This document shows positions 35,291-48,649 of a DNA stretch of 64,000 nucleotides, piece after piece. Location of the stretch: assembly GCA_037954665.1 (NCBI GenBank), contig JBBMOL010000023.1, positions 4,712,001-4,776,000 of the forward strand. The letters run 5' to 3'. The stretch comes from Laguncularia racemosa. Lineage: Eukaryota > Streptophyta > Magnoliopsida > Myrtales > Combretaceae. Position 1 is the first letter of the stretch, and every line of letters starts with the position of its first letter. Below the pieces are notes generated by a model that saw only the letters and a program-made list of their open reading frames with translations, was not told the DNA's origin and did not search any database. The translations under genes and the position numbers were made by a program.

Positions 35291-36716
35291 TATGGTATGC
35301 ACATAACTACTTTTATCAAAACCCTCATTCTCCATAATCAAGACCAAAAAGGCCTTCTATAACGCAAACACATATAAATTCTATCGAGTCGTTGACCTTT
35401 TAAAATTATCCAACATTAATAGTAATGAATATATTTTACTCGAGTCGCATATCTTTTCTATTGCAATAAGAAAACTGGAGGTTGCTATTTGGTCTACTAA
35501 ATTTTAATAACCAGTGGTGAATATATTTAAAAGGAATTGACTACTATTTTTCAGCAAACAAACATAGCAGATATGATCTATTTAAATAATCTCTCTTTTA
35601 GTTTCTTTGTTTCCAAAATTGCTGTTAATTTCCAGCAAACATGTACACTATATGTTAATTTACAAGGGTAAAACAGAGAGTGTTCCATACTTCAAACGAG
35701 GCTTTTAAAATTCCATGCATAGTATTTCCACCCGAATTTTTTCTAAACTTCAGTTTTAAGTAATATTACTAAATGGGAGTAATTTAACGAATTATAGTGA
35801 ATTTACAAAATTTGAAGAGATTTTACAAATTTAAACCAAAATTATAAGTACTTTTGCAAAAAATAAAATAAAATAAAATAAAATAGCTGGAGAATTCGTA
35901 AAAAGTTCATTGTTACAAACATCCACAAACATTTGAGTAATATCTCAGTTTTTCAGTGTTTTTATGAACTCATTGGAACCGACAAAGTTTGGGTGACTTT
36001 ACAAGCATTAAAGCAAAATTAAAAACAAATTAGTCAAATTACAAACAAAAGAGCTTCTTCAACAAGTATTGAGATTTAAACAAATATTTAGACTTTTTGA
36101 ATAAATTTGCAAAATATAAGAGTAATCATGAAAGTTTAAGTCATTTTATGAACTAATGAGAAATTACAAAGTTTTAAGAGTTTCTACAGAAAATAAATGT
36201 AAAAATTTGGAGTAGATTTTACGAAAATTTTAAAGCCAATTAACAAACTTAAAAGATATTTTATATTTTGTTAAGTAAAGTTATGATGTTAAAGATATTC
36301 CACAAAACTATGGAAAACTGCAAACTTATAAGATATGTTACATTTTTTGAGTGAAAAGTCTTTTTATGAAACAATATTAGGGTAGTTTTTATTGCCATTT
36401 TAGAAATTTCAATGAATGAAATGGTTTTACGAATTAGTAACTAAATGTACAATTTTTAAAGGGAAGTTATCAACTTTTAAGATAAAATTAAGGATATTTT
36501 TATTAATAAACTAACAAAAAAACAGAATATAAAAAAATAATTAAAAAGAAAAAAGAAAACGGGAATAAATAGGGAAAAAGGAAGGTTGCCGAAATTTTTT
36601 TTCTTTTTTTTTCCCTTCATTTTCCATAGTTTAGTTCTTTTTTCTTTTTAATATCTTACATATTTTTTATTTTCTAAAGTTAATAAAGAACAAGGAAGAG
36701 AGAAAGAATTGACCGA
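35291..36716. other. Intergenic AT-rich DNA
   Basis: Very AT-rich with many repeated words such as 'ttacaaa' and 'ttttacgaa', like decayed transposon non-coding DNA. I see no gene and no defined ends. Confidence 0.45.
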
Positions 36717-37147
36717 ATAGAGGTAAAGTGAATGGAGCGGTGGCGGCTAGTGAAGTTGGTAGAGGTCTAATGGTGGAGGGTACTGCTTGGGGTTGGACGG
36801 AAATTTATGGAAATGAAAATAGACTTACAAAGAGAAAAAAAGAGAGAAAATGAAAAAAAAAATTCAACCAAAGGAAGGTAAAGAATATGGACATAAGGAA
36901 AATTATAAGCGAGAGAATTAATGTTTAGAAATAGAGGTAAAATGAATGGAGCAGTGGTGGCTAGGGTAGTTGGTGGAGGGTATTGCTTAGGGTTAGATGG
37001 AAATTTATGAAAATGAAAGTAGACTTACAAAGGGGAAAAAAATGAGAAGAGAAAAAGAGAGAGAAAATGGAAAAAATAAATCCAATGAAGGCGGAGGGTA
37101 TGGAAATAGCATAAGGAAAATTATAAGAGAGAGAATCAATATTTAGG
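36717..37147. repeat. Tandem duplication, 214 bp period
   Basis: Two diverged copies begin 'atagaggtaaagtgaatgga' at 36717 and 'atagaggtaaaatgaatgga' at 36931. Both contain a 'gg-ggttggacggaaatttat'-like tract and a purine-rich 'agagagaaaatg' tract, and end near 'aaaattataagcgagagaat'. The composition is strongly purine-biased on the + strand. No gene is evident. Confidence 0.85.
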
Positions 37148-39451
37148 GTCAATTTCAAATATAGGAATAAACTTTCAAGTAGGCAAAATAAATGATTAAT
37201 ATTATATTAAGTAGTTGAAATAGATAATCAATCTTTTAAGTTGTTAAAATTGAAGATTGATGTTATACTAAGTGATCCAAATTAAAGATCCGATAATGTC
37301 TCATAAATATTTTAAGTAATTCAAATAAAATATTCATCACTATCTGTAATGGAATCTTAAGAGATCTCTTATTTAAACCACTTAATATAAATGTTAATTC
37401 TCTATTTTAACCACTTAAAACTTCAATTTTCTATTTAAACTTTATCTTAAATATCGATCTTCTCATTTGTAATTTTCCTAAATAGCATAATAAGTATACA
37501 TTGCCTATGGTTATAAGATAATAGGCTAGAATAAAATGGTTACTCAACAAAAAGCATATGTGAAATTTATTGGTGATGGGCTAAAAGAATACATCATCTA
37601 GAGCTCCATTAATCTATACTTATACTTGCTTCTATGTCTAAGAGAATGAGACCTGATAAAAGGAATCTAAATTTTTTAAAAATGCAAAGAAATTTAAATT
37701 CAATTCTCTTGCCTTTTTTTTTTTTTCAAAATAATCTACTGGCTTGTTTATTTCTCTAAGGATGTATGATGTGTTTGTTCTAGTGAACAATCAAGAAAGA
37801 AGGATTCAATTAACTGTTTTAAGAATCTTAAATTTAGACTTTACTTTGTGAAAAAGTATTTCAAAAAACAGTTACACTTTTTGAAGCTCAAGATTACTAT
37901 ACTCATTGAAATTGTAATTCATTTCGACAAATTAGAATCTATAATTTTATATCAAGATTTGCATGTGAAAGCTTAAGCATAGCTTCTAATCTAATCTTTT
38001 AAGTTACTTTTCAAAGTTATAACATGATTCTAATTATGACTTGCTTCTAATAAGATTGAGCTATAATATGAGATGATTGAGCTATGTCAAAAATAATAAT
38101 ACAATAACAATATGATGCAATGAAGTAAAAGTCTAAGGTTAAGAAAATTAAACAATGATTTATAAAAGTTCCTCCTTATGAGTCAATCATCTTTTCTAGC
38201 ATCGAGTATTAGGGAGCTAGCCAAATCTAATCTACATGATCACCATTTGAGAAACAAATAAGTTGAGTTGTACAAGCTTTATCATAAGTTATCAATTCCC
38301 TAGATCCTACTCTGTCTCACACTCCCCTACGATCACATAGGTACTAAAGAATCTTCCCCAACCTTCTCTTAAATAGTATTCAAATTAATTTTAGAGTAAA
38401 ATATTTCTAAGCAAGGACTAAAATGGACTCTTCTACACTTTCACCCAATTTCTCAATGAAAAAATATATCAAATGACACTTTAGCACTATTAGAAGTCTA
38501 TTCAAACTTTAGTTGCTTTCTTTCATCGCTCTTTAGTATTGATCTATTTTCATTGTTGAGCTAGCCTGTCTGATCTTGATCTCTTTACAAGTGTTGAATC
38601 TCAATGTTCAAAAGGTTATAATCTTAGAAATGCTTGCCACTTGATCAATTGCCTCTTGATTCTTAATTAATTATTATTTCCTCACCCTTGTGTGAGGACC
38701 ACCAATTTGCTAAAGTAACTCTAGAACCATAAATCAAAAAGCTTGACATCGACTACAATAGTTAGAATAGGATTGACCAATAACATTGTACCATAAAACA
38801 AATTGCAACGAATTCGAATCTAACAAATGATTCTTAGTTGATCAAAAAGAGATTATCAAATTAAAATAATTAAGAGGCCTTAGTAATTAACCTAGCTACC
38901 TTGAAAAAGTAAAATTCAAATTAGGAAAACAATTTTACTGATTAGAGGAATTAAGTGAAATAAAAACCCTTATTGTATTAAAAAGAGGGAAATCTAAAAA
39001 CCTAGATACTATATGATAAAATTGATAAAATCAATAAAATCCATGAGCATGCCTTTACTATAGGAAAAATGGAAATGGTAAGCAAAAAGACCAAATTGCT
39101 TCTAAAAGTTAAAAATTTATAGGAAAAAGTAAATAAATGATAATAAATAGTAAATTATAAATTAGAATAAGTAAATTATTAAAAGGCAGGGTAAAGAAAT
39201 TGACAAAAATTTATGTTACATGTATGTAGGACATCATCATGACCATGTCAAATAGTAGTGTTCACACAAAAATTTAAAAAAATTAAATAAAATAATAGGG
39301 TATAATACAAAAATATGATAAAATATCCTATAAAATATCCCTAAATAGCCAAATCACCCAAACATTACAAGAACATGTTAGGATATATCATAAATATCTT
39401 TGAAAAAGTAAATAATTAATTAATTACTAATTTACAAAATCAAATTAATGT
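37148..39451. other. Intergenic AT-rich DNA
   Basis: No gene supported. The stretch 37370-37470 resembles 470-700 at the start of the window. Between 38160 and 38650 the sequence looks like non-coding transposon DNA, but I cannot assign it. Confidence 0.4.
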
Positions 39452-41690
39452 TGTAATATTCCAGATTTTAGGTAAAAAATCATTAAAAATGACACACATG
39501 TCCAAAAATTACACAAAAATTATGAGACATGCCATTTTTCTAGAATTTTTTTGCCTATAAATAATTCTTAAAAAATTTAAAAAAAATGTGGTGCAAAACC
39601 TATATATAGTGCATGCCCTTCTCCCATTTCCACATTTAAGTTGTTAGCCCCAAAATTTCAAGAGAACTTGTCCAATCCCTAAAGGTGAGCCAACACTCCT
39701 AAGGTAGTCAAAGGTGGTGGTTCATGGTGGTTTAGGTGATTAGAGGTTGGGAAGCTTTAGGTTTTCTATATTTTTATTATCTTGATATTTGGCCACGCCC
39801 TTTGAGTTGAAAGTACTTTATCCCTATGCTATTTTATAGTATTTTTATAAAATTTAATTTTTCCTGTTTAGTATTTTTTTATAATTTTTACAATTTCTAG
39901 CTATATGTTACATAAATTACTAGTTTTAGAAAAAAAGTTAGAAAATCTTAGTTGTAGTCCATTTTTAATCACCATATTTTTACATCTAATATTTAACATT
40001 ATTTACAATATTTAGGTGCCTTTGTTACTATTTGTTTAAGTATCTCTTATTTATTTTGCATTTTTTTCCTTATTTTCAAGTAAATTAGCAAAATAATGAT
40101 TAATTAATTAATTGATTTTCAAAAAAATGCCAATATTCATTTCTCAATAAATATGACCTATTTTGACTATATTTGAATCAAAACCTATATTAGATACTCA
40201 TTTTTCAACTCTCTTTCTTTATCTCTTATATTATTTTAATAAAAGTCACCCTTACGATTATGTTCTTATAACTATATACAAATCTCCATATCCGTGCTTT
40301 TATAAATAACTTTACATGAAATTATTACAAGCCTAAGAATCCCTTTATTTCCCATTTATGAGTCTTTCTACCTTTTTACTCAAAAATTGAATCAAAGGCA
40401 ACTATATTATAACTAGCTTACAAACTATTGTATTTATATATATAATACACTTATTATCTCATATGACCTTAATCTTATTTAATTATAAATAGCCCCTATT
40501 TTCATCATCTTAAGGGAATACAGCAAGTTAATCTTAAAAATCACTAGTATTGGTCAAATATGAAGATGCTCAATATTATTACAATTACTATATTACAATT
40601 TACAAAACAATTGAGTAAAATATATTCTACATATTCCCTTACTGCATTTTCAACCTAACTTTTGTATATATTATGAACTAACATTATCCTAAGAAATGTA
40701 GTAATCTTTACTTTAAATAAATAAAAAAAAAAAACAACTACTATAGCCAAAATCATAACAAAACCTAATATAGAACCTACCCTAGAACCAATTATAGAAC
40801 CTTCTTCAAATATTGCTATAAATACCTTAGAGACCACATGTTATTTCCCTTATCCACTATTAACTTAAACATATTTACTAAACTTTTCATGATGTTTAGG
40901 AAATATCACATTCCATAAAGCCATGTAAGTTGGCTCACCTAACAGAAGTTTTATTGTGTTAGCAAAAGGTTTAAAGCCATGATACTACTTATGGTTGTAA
41001 TTAGTTGTTTGTGCAATGCATGTGATTACTTTATTTATTATAACTAACTTACCTAATTGGTATAACTTGTTGTAACCTATATGTTGTGAAATGTGTATGC
41101 TATTTGATCACTTGCTAAACTGGACTAATGTTATATTTAGCCCTTATAACTAGCCATGCATTGCATCTTCCTGTATTATTGCATTCTATTCACTAAAAAA
41201 TGCCCATTTAGAAAGAAATGTGGTTGAGGTCTTTCTTTTGATCCTTATAGAACAAAATATTTGGAGAGGAAGTTGTTGCATGAGTTGAAAGCTATCAAGT
41301 TGGATAGTCCTAAATGGGTTTTTGGAGGACCCTTAAGTTCATTCTACATGCCTGTGTTTGTTGAGATGATGTTGATTGTTGCAAAACTGCTCGAAACCCA
41401 TACTACAGTGGAGCTAATTTACGTAGTCTCACGACGAATTGATTAACACCATAGGAATGACACTTGTTTTGTTACATTACACTCTAAAGGGATTTGGTGC
41501 TACTTGATTGTGCTTGCCTAATGTATCGTACTTTTTCCTTACCAACTTATCGAGCACATGATCTTTTGCTCATTCCCCTATAGATTCTTGTAGGTACTCC
41601 CCAAACTTAAGCTATCCTAATAAGACCCATGCTAGTATGTAGATCAAAGGAATGGGTCATTAAGTGATAATCAAGCTACTAAGCTGACTG
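39452..41690 (+). repeat. Possible LTR-like sequence
   Basis: The stretch opens with TGTAATATTCCAGATTTTAGG, which resembles the start of many plant Ty3/gypsy LTRs. A good TATA-like TATATATAG lies about 150 bp further at about 39600, followed by leader-like sequence. I found no PBS, partner LTR or target duplication, and the right end is a guess. The 61-residue frame at 41261-41446 inside it is not recognised. Confidence 0.27.
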
Positions 41691-43590
41691 TAGGAATCAT
41701 ATTAAAAAGATCTCTAAAGACTTGAGTCTAATCTAATAAGCAAACACAATGGTATTAAAAGGAGCTTTATTTTTTTGGGTTATGGATTGCTTCCATTTAT
41801 ACTAATGGTATTATGATAACTAAAGGCCTTATGCTATCAATATCCATTAGTATGTATGACATGACTGTTGCGATTTATCCATTTGAGGCGTGACACTTTG
41901 TGATATTGTTGTTTGTCAAATATGTAGTTTCCTTATGTATCAAATTTAACTTTGTAGGTTCTAGATAATAATCAAGAAGGCACTACAACAATTTGCACAT
42001 TTGGTAGCATTTGCAAATTTTGCAAACATAGCTGATTCCTATATATTTTAATTACATTTATAAAATGTCGTGTAAAATATATTATTAGTGACATTTATAA
42101 TCAAGATAAAATGTGTTCATAATATTAAATGCATATTATTTTACCCAATTGGCCTTCATTATCATTCAAATAAGTACCTTATTCTATGATCCATTCTTCT
42201 TATTGTTTACTTATTAGCTTGATTTGCTATGTTTTTTTTCACTCAAACACACATGTCCCAGTGCACGGTTGTGAAGTAGATTGTACATGAGGCCAACAAT
42301 AAGATTTCAAATGGATTTCCGCTAAAAGAAAAAAAAAATCCAAACTCATGACATAAGTGCTAAAAGCATTCCTATTAAGCACATAACTAGCATATTATAT
42401 TGATTCATGATACTTTCTCTAATAATCACAAAAAAAAAAAAGCATTCTAAAATGCATTTTCATTGAAAAATTAACATGTAATATTTAGTAATAAATGTAT
42501 TTAGAGCCACAAATTAAAAAAAAAAAAGATACATACTTAAAACATATGTTCAAACTAATAAATACCAAATAGAAAAATAAATAGATAATGTCATAATTTA
42601 ATTCATGAATGTGTTTCAAAATAAAAGTGACATCTCCAAATTTACCCGCCTAAGTTTCTTTTAAAAAAAAGAAAAAAAATTAACTTAATGCTCTCTCTAT
42701 CTCTCTCACAATCCACTATCAACTCCCACCCCCCTTATCTCTCTCTCAAACACTTATAGCCTCTCTATACTCTAATTGAAGCCATTTGAAGTCACTTGTT
42801 GCCTAGTACATCCTCTCTCCCTCTTTCTCTCTCTCTCTCAACAAGGTGATTCAATATAAATTAGATTAATTGTTATTAGTCGCTACACCTTATATCGATG
42901 AGCGCCACTGGGTGGTTTTTGCTTTCTCCCATCTACCATCGATCAGTATGTCTTCTCTCTCTAACTTTCTAACCTTTATCAATGGTTTAAGGCTTTGTTG
43001 GTTCTTGCTCTATCTTTAATAAATTTGTGATATTTCAATGCATTCGAGTTTTTTTTGTCTTTTTTAATTGAAAATGTGTTTTTTGTTAAGAGAAAATGTG
43101 TTTAATTGTAATTTTAGTGAAAATTTTCTTTGTAGGTCAACCATGAGTTTGATATTTCAAATAATCCTTAACTGTGCAAACTTAAAACTCCATTCTTGTT
43201 TTTGGAATTTAATATGCTCATGCCAAGTAAGTATTTTCCCATTCTTAACTTTGTCAAGTGTTTGTATTTTGGGTTCTTGTACATAAATAATATGAAAGTT
43301 TGTTCCTTTCATGAAAAAACATTAACGAGTACTTGATTTTGGCTTTAATGATTCATTTTAGATGGTGGGTCTCAATTGCTTTAATGTGTTTCTTTATTCT
43401 ATAATGCAAAGTTTCAATTTTCGTTGCTTCATATATTAGTTAGTTTTCAACCTTCATTGTTGAATTGGAATTGAAAGAACTTTCATTGTCATCCTTAATG
43501 ATGCCCAACTTTAAATAGCATAAGTTTCCAATAAGCTTTTTTAAGGCATTATTTGTTCTTACTAAAAAAATATATAAGTGTATATGCATG

Positions 43591-43739
43591 GGGAGTTAAT
43601 GTTGCAGTGCTAAAGTGTTGAGTTGATGTGGTGGAGATATTCTAGAATTATCCAAAATATTAATGGGCAGTTGATGTTGTGGTGCTAAAGTATTAAGCTA
43701 ATGTGGCAGAGATATTCTAGAATTATCCATAATATTACA
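43591..43739. repeat. 74 bp tandem duplication inside the CACTA element
   Basis: Two copies begin 'gggagttaatgttg' (43591) and 'gggcagttgatgttg' (43665). Both contain 'agatattctagaattatcca', about 10 substitutions apart. Confidence 0.9.
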
Positions 43740-44449
43740 TTAGTTAGTATCAGTTGTCACTTGGGAGAAGTTCTATCGTAAAAATAGAAACTCTAATAGG
43801 TCCCTTATAATTAGGTTGGATATTATTTTTATTGAAAGCCTTGTTTGCAATTGAGTGAATCATTTAGGTACTATATTTTATGACTTAATAAAAATGCTTT
43901 ATAGCTACCTAAGCTTTCTTAAGCAATTCAATGACTTTGCTCATATTATCCCAGTAATTTAGGTAATTTGTTAAACATAATTGTCACAATATCTTGATAT
44001 CTTGATTTTTTATTTTGATTTCTAATTTTTATGAAATATAATTGTATATAATTAGTAGTTATATCTCTACATGTTATGTGATAGGAGTTGCAAGTGCTAA
44101 GGATTTTGCTTGTCCGCCAATTACATCCGATAGTGATTATACTATAATCGATAATAAGGATAAGTGATGGGATAGATTTAGACAAGATGTAATATTTAAG
44201 ATCTACTACAACAAAGTTTAAACTTCTTCATCTACTTTAAGATAAGTTTTTGGTATTTGCATTAAGTATATTGAAATAGTTATGAACCTTAAGTACATTA
44301 TATTATGATGTATTGGTGTGAAAGGATATTACTAATCATCATGTTTATTTCAAACATGTTAATGGTTTTTTGGTGTATTTTATTGTGCGCAAATAAAATA
44401 GCAAGGATGATTGTTACTTTTTGCTATATTTAAATGTTGTGAATTTAGT

Positions 44450-45110
44450 TAAATAGATATGTTTAAACATTGCTAATGTGCTCTGATCATAACCATTAAA
44501 CATAACTATTGTTATCACTTGCCGACCTTTTATCATACATGAAACATATAATTGCAAATTTGTCAATGTTTAAACATCATCAATATATTAATTTTGGTGA
44601 CATTTAAACATTGTCAATTTAATGAAGGAGAAGTATGCAAGGTTGCATGTTAGCAATGTTTAAACATCACCTATATGTCAAATTTAGTGACGTTTAAATG
44701 TTGTTAATTGATTTAAAAGTTTCCATTTAAATGTTGCTAATATACTCCATTTGTAACATTTAAATGTCGCTAATGTAATTCTTTTGTCACATTTGTAAAA
44801 GATGTCAACATGTATTATTATGATTCTACAACATTTAAACTTGGCTAATAAATAATATTTAGTCTCATTTAAATGTCATGAAATATAAGACATTTGGCTA
44901 CACTTCTCTCTTTTAGTGACGTTTATTCTTTAAACATTACATATCTACTATGGGCAACTTTAGTGACACATGTTAGCCACATTTATCAAACATAGAGAAA
45001 TATTTTCGCAACATTTATTTAGTGTTTAATAACTTTTATTAAATGTTGCAAAAAATATTTCCCTACTTTTAATAAATGTGGCTAATATGTGTTGCTAATG
45101 TCGCCTAAGT
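44450..45110. repeat. Subterminal repeat array of the CACTA element
   Basis: At least nine copies of a degenerate palindromic word (GTTTAAACATTGCTAATG, CATTTAAATGTCGCTAATG and variants) occur in both orientations in about 650 bp. In CACTA elements such subterminal repeats are the binding sites of the element-encoded DNA-binding protein. Confidence 0.75.
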
Positions 45111-45130
45111 CCAATTTTGTTGTAGTGAGG

Positions 45131-45813
45131 GGGTGATTTGGTTGTATCAAGAAATTAAGTACAAATTCAAATTAACCCCTCTTATATATCAAAAGCACTT
45201 GTAAAATCATCAAAGGTTTGCACTTTTGTATGCTACTATATAAGCTTGAATATGCAAGTTATAACATGGTTATAAACAAGCAATAATTTAAAAACTTTTC
45301 AATTTTTTTCCTTTATTTAACAAAACTAATAAACTTTTTATTATTTTTAAATTACTATTTTAAATTTATTAAAAATTAATAAATTATTTCTTGCATTCTT
45401 CTTATGTAAACTTTGATTTTTTTTTTTCAAGAAGAATTTAAGAAAATCTAATGTGATGGGAAGAAAATGGACATTGTGATGCGATGTGAATGTTAAACAA
45501 CCGTTATTGTAAAATAACTGATTATTTATCTATGTTACGAATACAATAAAAATGGATAACTACGTAAATTTTTTTATCTATGTATTTGAAAATAGCTGAT
45601 TATTTATCTATATTATGAATAGGATAAAAATAGATGACTATGTGAAATTTTTTATCTATATATTTGAAAATATTGTAAGTGACATTTAAGGGCTAGCATA
45701 TAATAGAGATGTGATTAAGAAGTTGAAAATGAGAAAAAATGTGTACTACACTGAATTCTTATACAAAATATATCAGAATATTAGAGTCGATCCAACTGTT
45801 GTGGAGATAAAGG
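45131..45813. other. Intergenic with a 78 bp tandem duplication
   Basis: No gene. Two copies of a 78 bp unit ('aaata-ctgattatttatct ...') lie at 45512-45589 and 45590-45667. The rest is AT-rich. Confidence 0.7.
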
Positions 45814-48640
45814 TGTAGACACCTCATTTTTGCTCATATCTAGATTTGTTTAAAAATATAAGTATAAATAAATAATAAAAAATAATAAATAATAATAGTA
45901 ATAATAAAAATTCTGGTTTACAAAAAATATATAATAAAAAAGGAAAGAAAAAGAAAAATAATAATAAATGAATAACATGAAAATAAATAAAATTATAAAA
46001 GAAAAAAATAACCAAAATTAATGAAAAATGTGAACATTTTCAATAAAAGCAAAGAACAAAGAGGCTCTAAATTATGTTTAGGAACCTCAAGTCAATAAAA
46101 ATTAATTAAGACTATTAACTCTTATGTAAATTAGTTGCATGTAAAGAATGAGAAAATGGCCAGCCCAGCTGGTTCGTGCCTTTGTTTGTGTGAAATGTGT
46201 AGTGTGCAAGTTATGGGTTTGATTCCTCCAAACAGTACTTCATGCCAAGTTTTTTTTCTTTTTCCTTAGGTTACCATGTGGCAACCTCTGATTGGTTGGA
46301 TTCGGTCACATGCTCAACACGTGATCGTCTTCAACCTCCAGCTGATGAATGCGGGAAGAAGACGAGCTTGAATCTAAACATCCTATGCTCATTTTTCAAC
46401 ACGGATCAAGTGAAATTTAGCCAAAAACAAAAAAACAAAAAAAAAATAGATAGACTTCACTAGATAAACATGAATTCAAACAAAAATTCAAATCTAATCG
46501 AATCAAAGGGAGGTTGCGCGTAACTGATTTGTGCTTATCTAAGCTATCTCGAGCTCATCCATGGATTCCTATAAATAGACCACAGTGCTACAACTTTGCA
46601 AGGCTGGAAAAATCACAAAAAATGCACTCATAAGCTTTGGCCATGAGCTTTCTCTCTCTAGAAATACCCACCACCAACTACTGCTTTTTCTCTATGATAA
46701 TTCACATCACACACTAAATTGAAGCTAATTAAGGGTATTTGGGGATTCCTTGCGACTTAAGGATTCAAAAAAGCTCCTTTTTGCACTCAACAACACTTAG
46801 TTTAGGGAGATCAAGAAACCATTGCCACCATCGCTCGTTGGCCACCTTTGAAACACCACCCTAAGCTAGTTTGTAGTGTAAACCAATACCGCCAATCAAT
46901 TCCCCACCCTTGAAAACCTAGAAAACCACTCCTTAGCCGCCCTCAATGACTATCGGAGCTTTGCCGATGAAGAGCCCAACTGTTATAACCCGATCTAACT
47001 CGACCTGTGTGCTACCCAACAATCCGATTGGTGATATTATTTTTTTAATTTTTATTTTCTTTTATTTTTAGTTTTAATTTATTTTTTATATATGTCTATT
47101 TTATTTTATTTTATTTATTATTAGATTTTTTTAACTTATCTATAGTTTAAAAATTTAAAATAATAAAGTACCCTTTAGGTTGTCGTAGTGTATACCATTA
47201 CCTGATGAGCAAAAAATAAAAATTAAAAAAAAATTAATTAAATAAAATTCCTAAAATAAAAAAATGTATAATAATAAAAAAATACAAAAATAAAATGAAA
47301 ACCTTTAATATAAGCCAAGGTATTGGAAATAAATAAAATAAATAAATTTTTAGTATAAGCTAGGATTTAAAAAAATAAAAATTATTTATATATAAATAAT
47401 AATAGAAAATAAAAATAAAAATAATAAAATGAAAAATTCAGAAAAACCAAAATAAATAAGTAAAATTTTTAGTATAGATAAATTTTAGAAATAAAAATTC
47501 AATAAAAAATGAAAATGATAAAAATACAAAAATAAATTTTTTTAGTATAATGTTTTTAATATAAATAAATAAATAAAATAATAAAAATAAATAACAAAAA
47601 ATAAAAATAAAAATAAAAATACTTTATGTTAAAATTTAGCATTTTAGGGCTTTATCACTTAAAACTTTTCTAAATAAAAATTTAATATGAGGTTTTTCCC
47701 AAACTTAGGTTATTTTCGATTTTTCAAAAATAATCATTCAATAATCTAGTTCATTTAGGTATTTTCTTAATAAAAATTAACGTGATTAAATAACATAAAT
47801 CTGGCACTTTTATTAAATAAAATTAAATCAACAAACTAAAATTTTATAAAAGAAAAAAAAAAACTATGAATGGTTTGATCCTGACTAGTAGGTATGTAGA
47901 TACCTTCAAGATAACCATAATAAAATAAAAACTTTAGATTAAGAAGAACAACCATAACAAGATAAAAACTTTAGGCTAGGAAAAATAACCATAATAAACT
48001 AAAAATCTTAGGTTTGGAAAAATTAAATAATATAATGAAAGAAAAACTAAAAAAAATAAATAAGATAAAAACTTTATAAAGATTAGATGAGATAAAACCT
48101 TTGAAAAATAAAATAAAATAAAAACTTTAGAAAAAATTAAATGAAAAAAAATTTAAAACAATTGATCAAATAAAAACTTTAGAAAAATTAGCATAATAAA
48201 CTTTAGACTTTTGTTTTTTAATATAAATTCAAAATCTTATAAAAACATAAAAATAAAAATACCAAATAGCATATTATAGTATATAGTAGCAAATACATAA
48301 AAAAAAAGAAAGAATATAAAGGCCTTTTAGTGAATATTCTTGAGAATTTTACATGGTAATCGTTTAAATTTTAATAAGTTAGCTCTCGAATCCAGCATTT
48401 TTTGTTAATATTTTTCTAAAATATTTTTTTAGAAAAATTTATAGACTAGTAACTAGTTAAAGTTAGTTCACCCAATTGACCTTAACTTTATTTTCCAACT
48501 TAAGTTGGTGGTAGCTCTTTTTAAAAAATAATTTTTCTTGATTTATTCAAGTAATCTATATTAAATATATAAGATTTAGTATAGATTAAAATTAAGAAAA
48601 ATGATCAAAAACTAGACTCAACACATAGGCATTCTATTTT
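45814..48640 (+). repeat. Probable Tat/Ogre-type LTR (solo or truncated)
   Basis: It opens with TGTAGACACCTCATTTTTGC, the typical start of Tat/Ogre-lineage LTRs. A strong TATA box (CTATAAATAGACC, about 46570) is followed by a leader-like region. Around 47880 lies GTAGGTATGTAGATACCTTC, similar to the 'GGTACGTAGGCA' word of such LTRs. After it come repeated 'ataaaaactttag' units. No PBS, partner LTR or target duplication is visible. The right end (TTTTTCA near 48640) is tentative. The lineage rests on remembered family features, not on an alignment. Confidence 0.5.
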
Positions 48641-48649
48641 TCATGGGAG

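Larger units (their letters stand above)
41981..45127. mobile_element. CACTA (En/Spm-type) DNA transposon, non-autonomous
   Basis: The element is 3147 bp. It starts CACTACAACAA and ends TTGTTGTAGTG, a perfect 11 bp terminal inverted repeat with the diagnostic CACTA ends. A 3 bp target duplication AGG flanks it (41978-41980 and 45128-45130), as expected for this superfamily. Both subterminal regions carry repeated words; the right one (about 44450-45110) has at least nine GTTTAAAC/CATTTAAATG-type copies. I see no transposase or TNP-like protein. Inside are a CT-rich leader-like tract (42690-42970), a short frame at 43068-43286 and a 74 bp tandem duplication, so it may once have held a gene. 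Confidence 0.87.

Noticed and set aside
41261..41446. 61-codon + strand frame
   Set aside because: Short, isolated and unrecognised, inside probable transposon DNA.
46195..46225. tRNA-like T-arm word 'ggtttgattcctcc'
   Set aside because: No matching acceptor stem, D-arm or anticodon arm surrounds it. I found no tRNA or rRNA gene in the window.
46242..46463. 73-codon + strand frame
   Set aside because: Lies within the Tat/Ogre-type LTR candidate and shows no domain.
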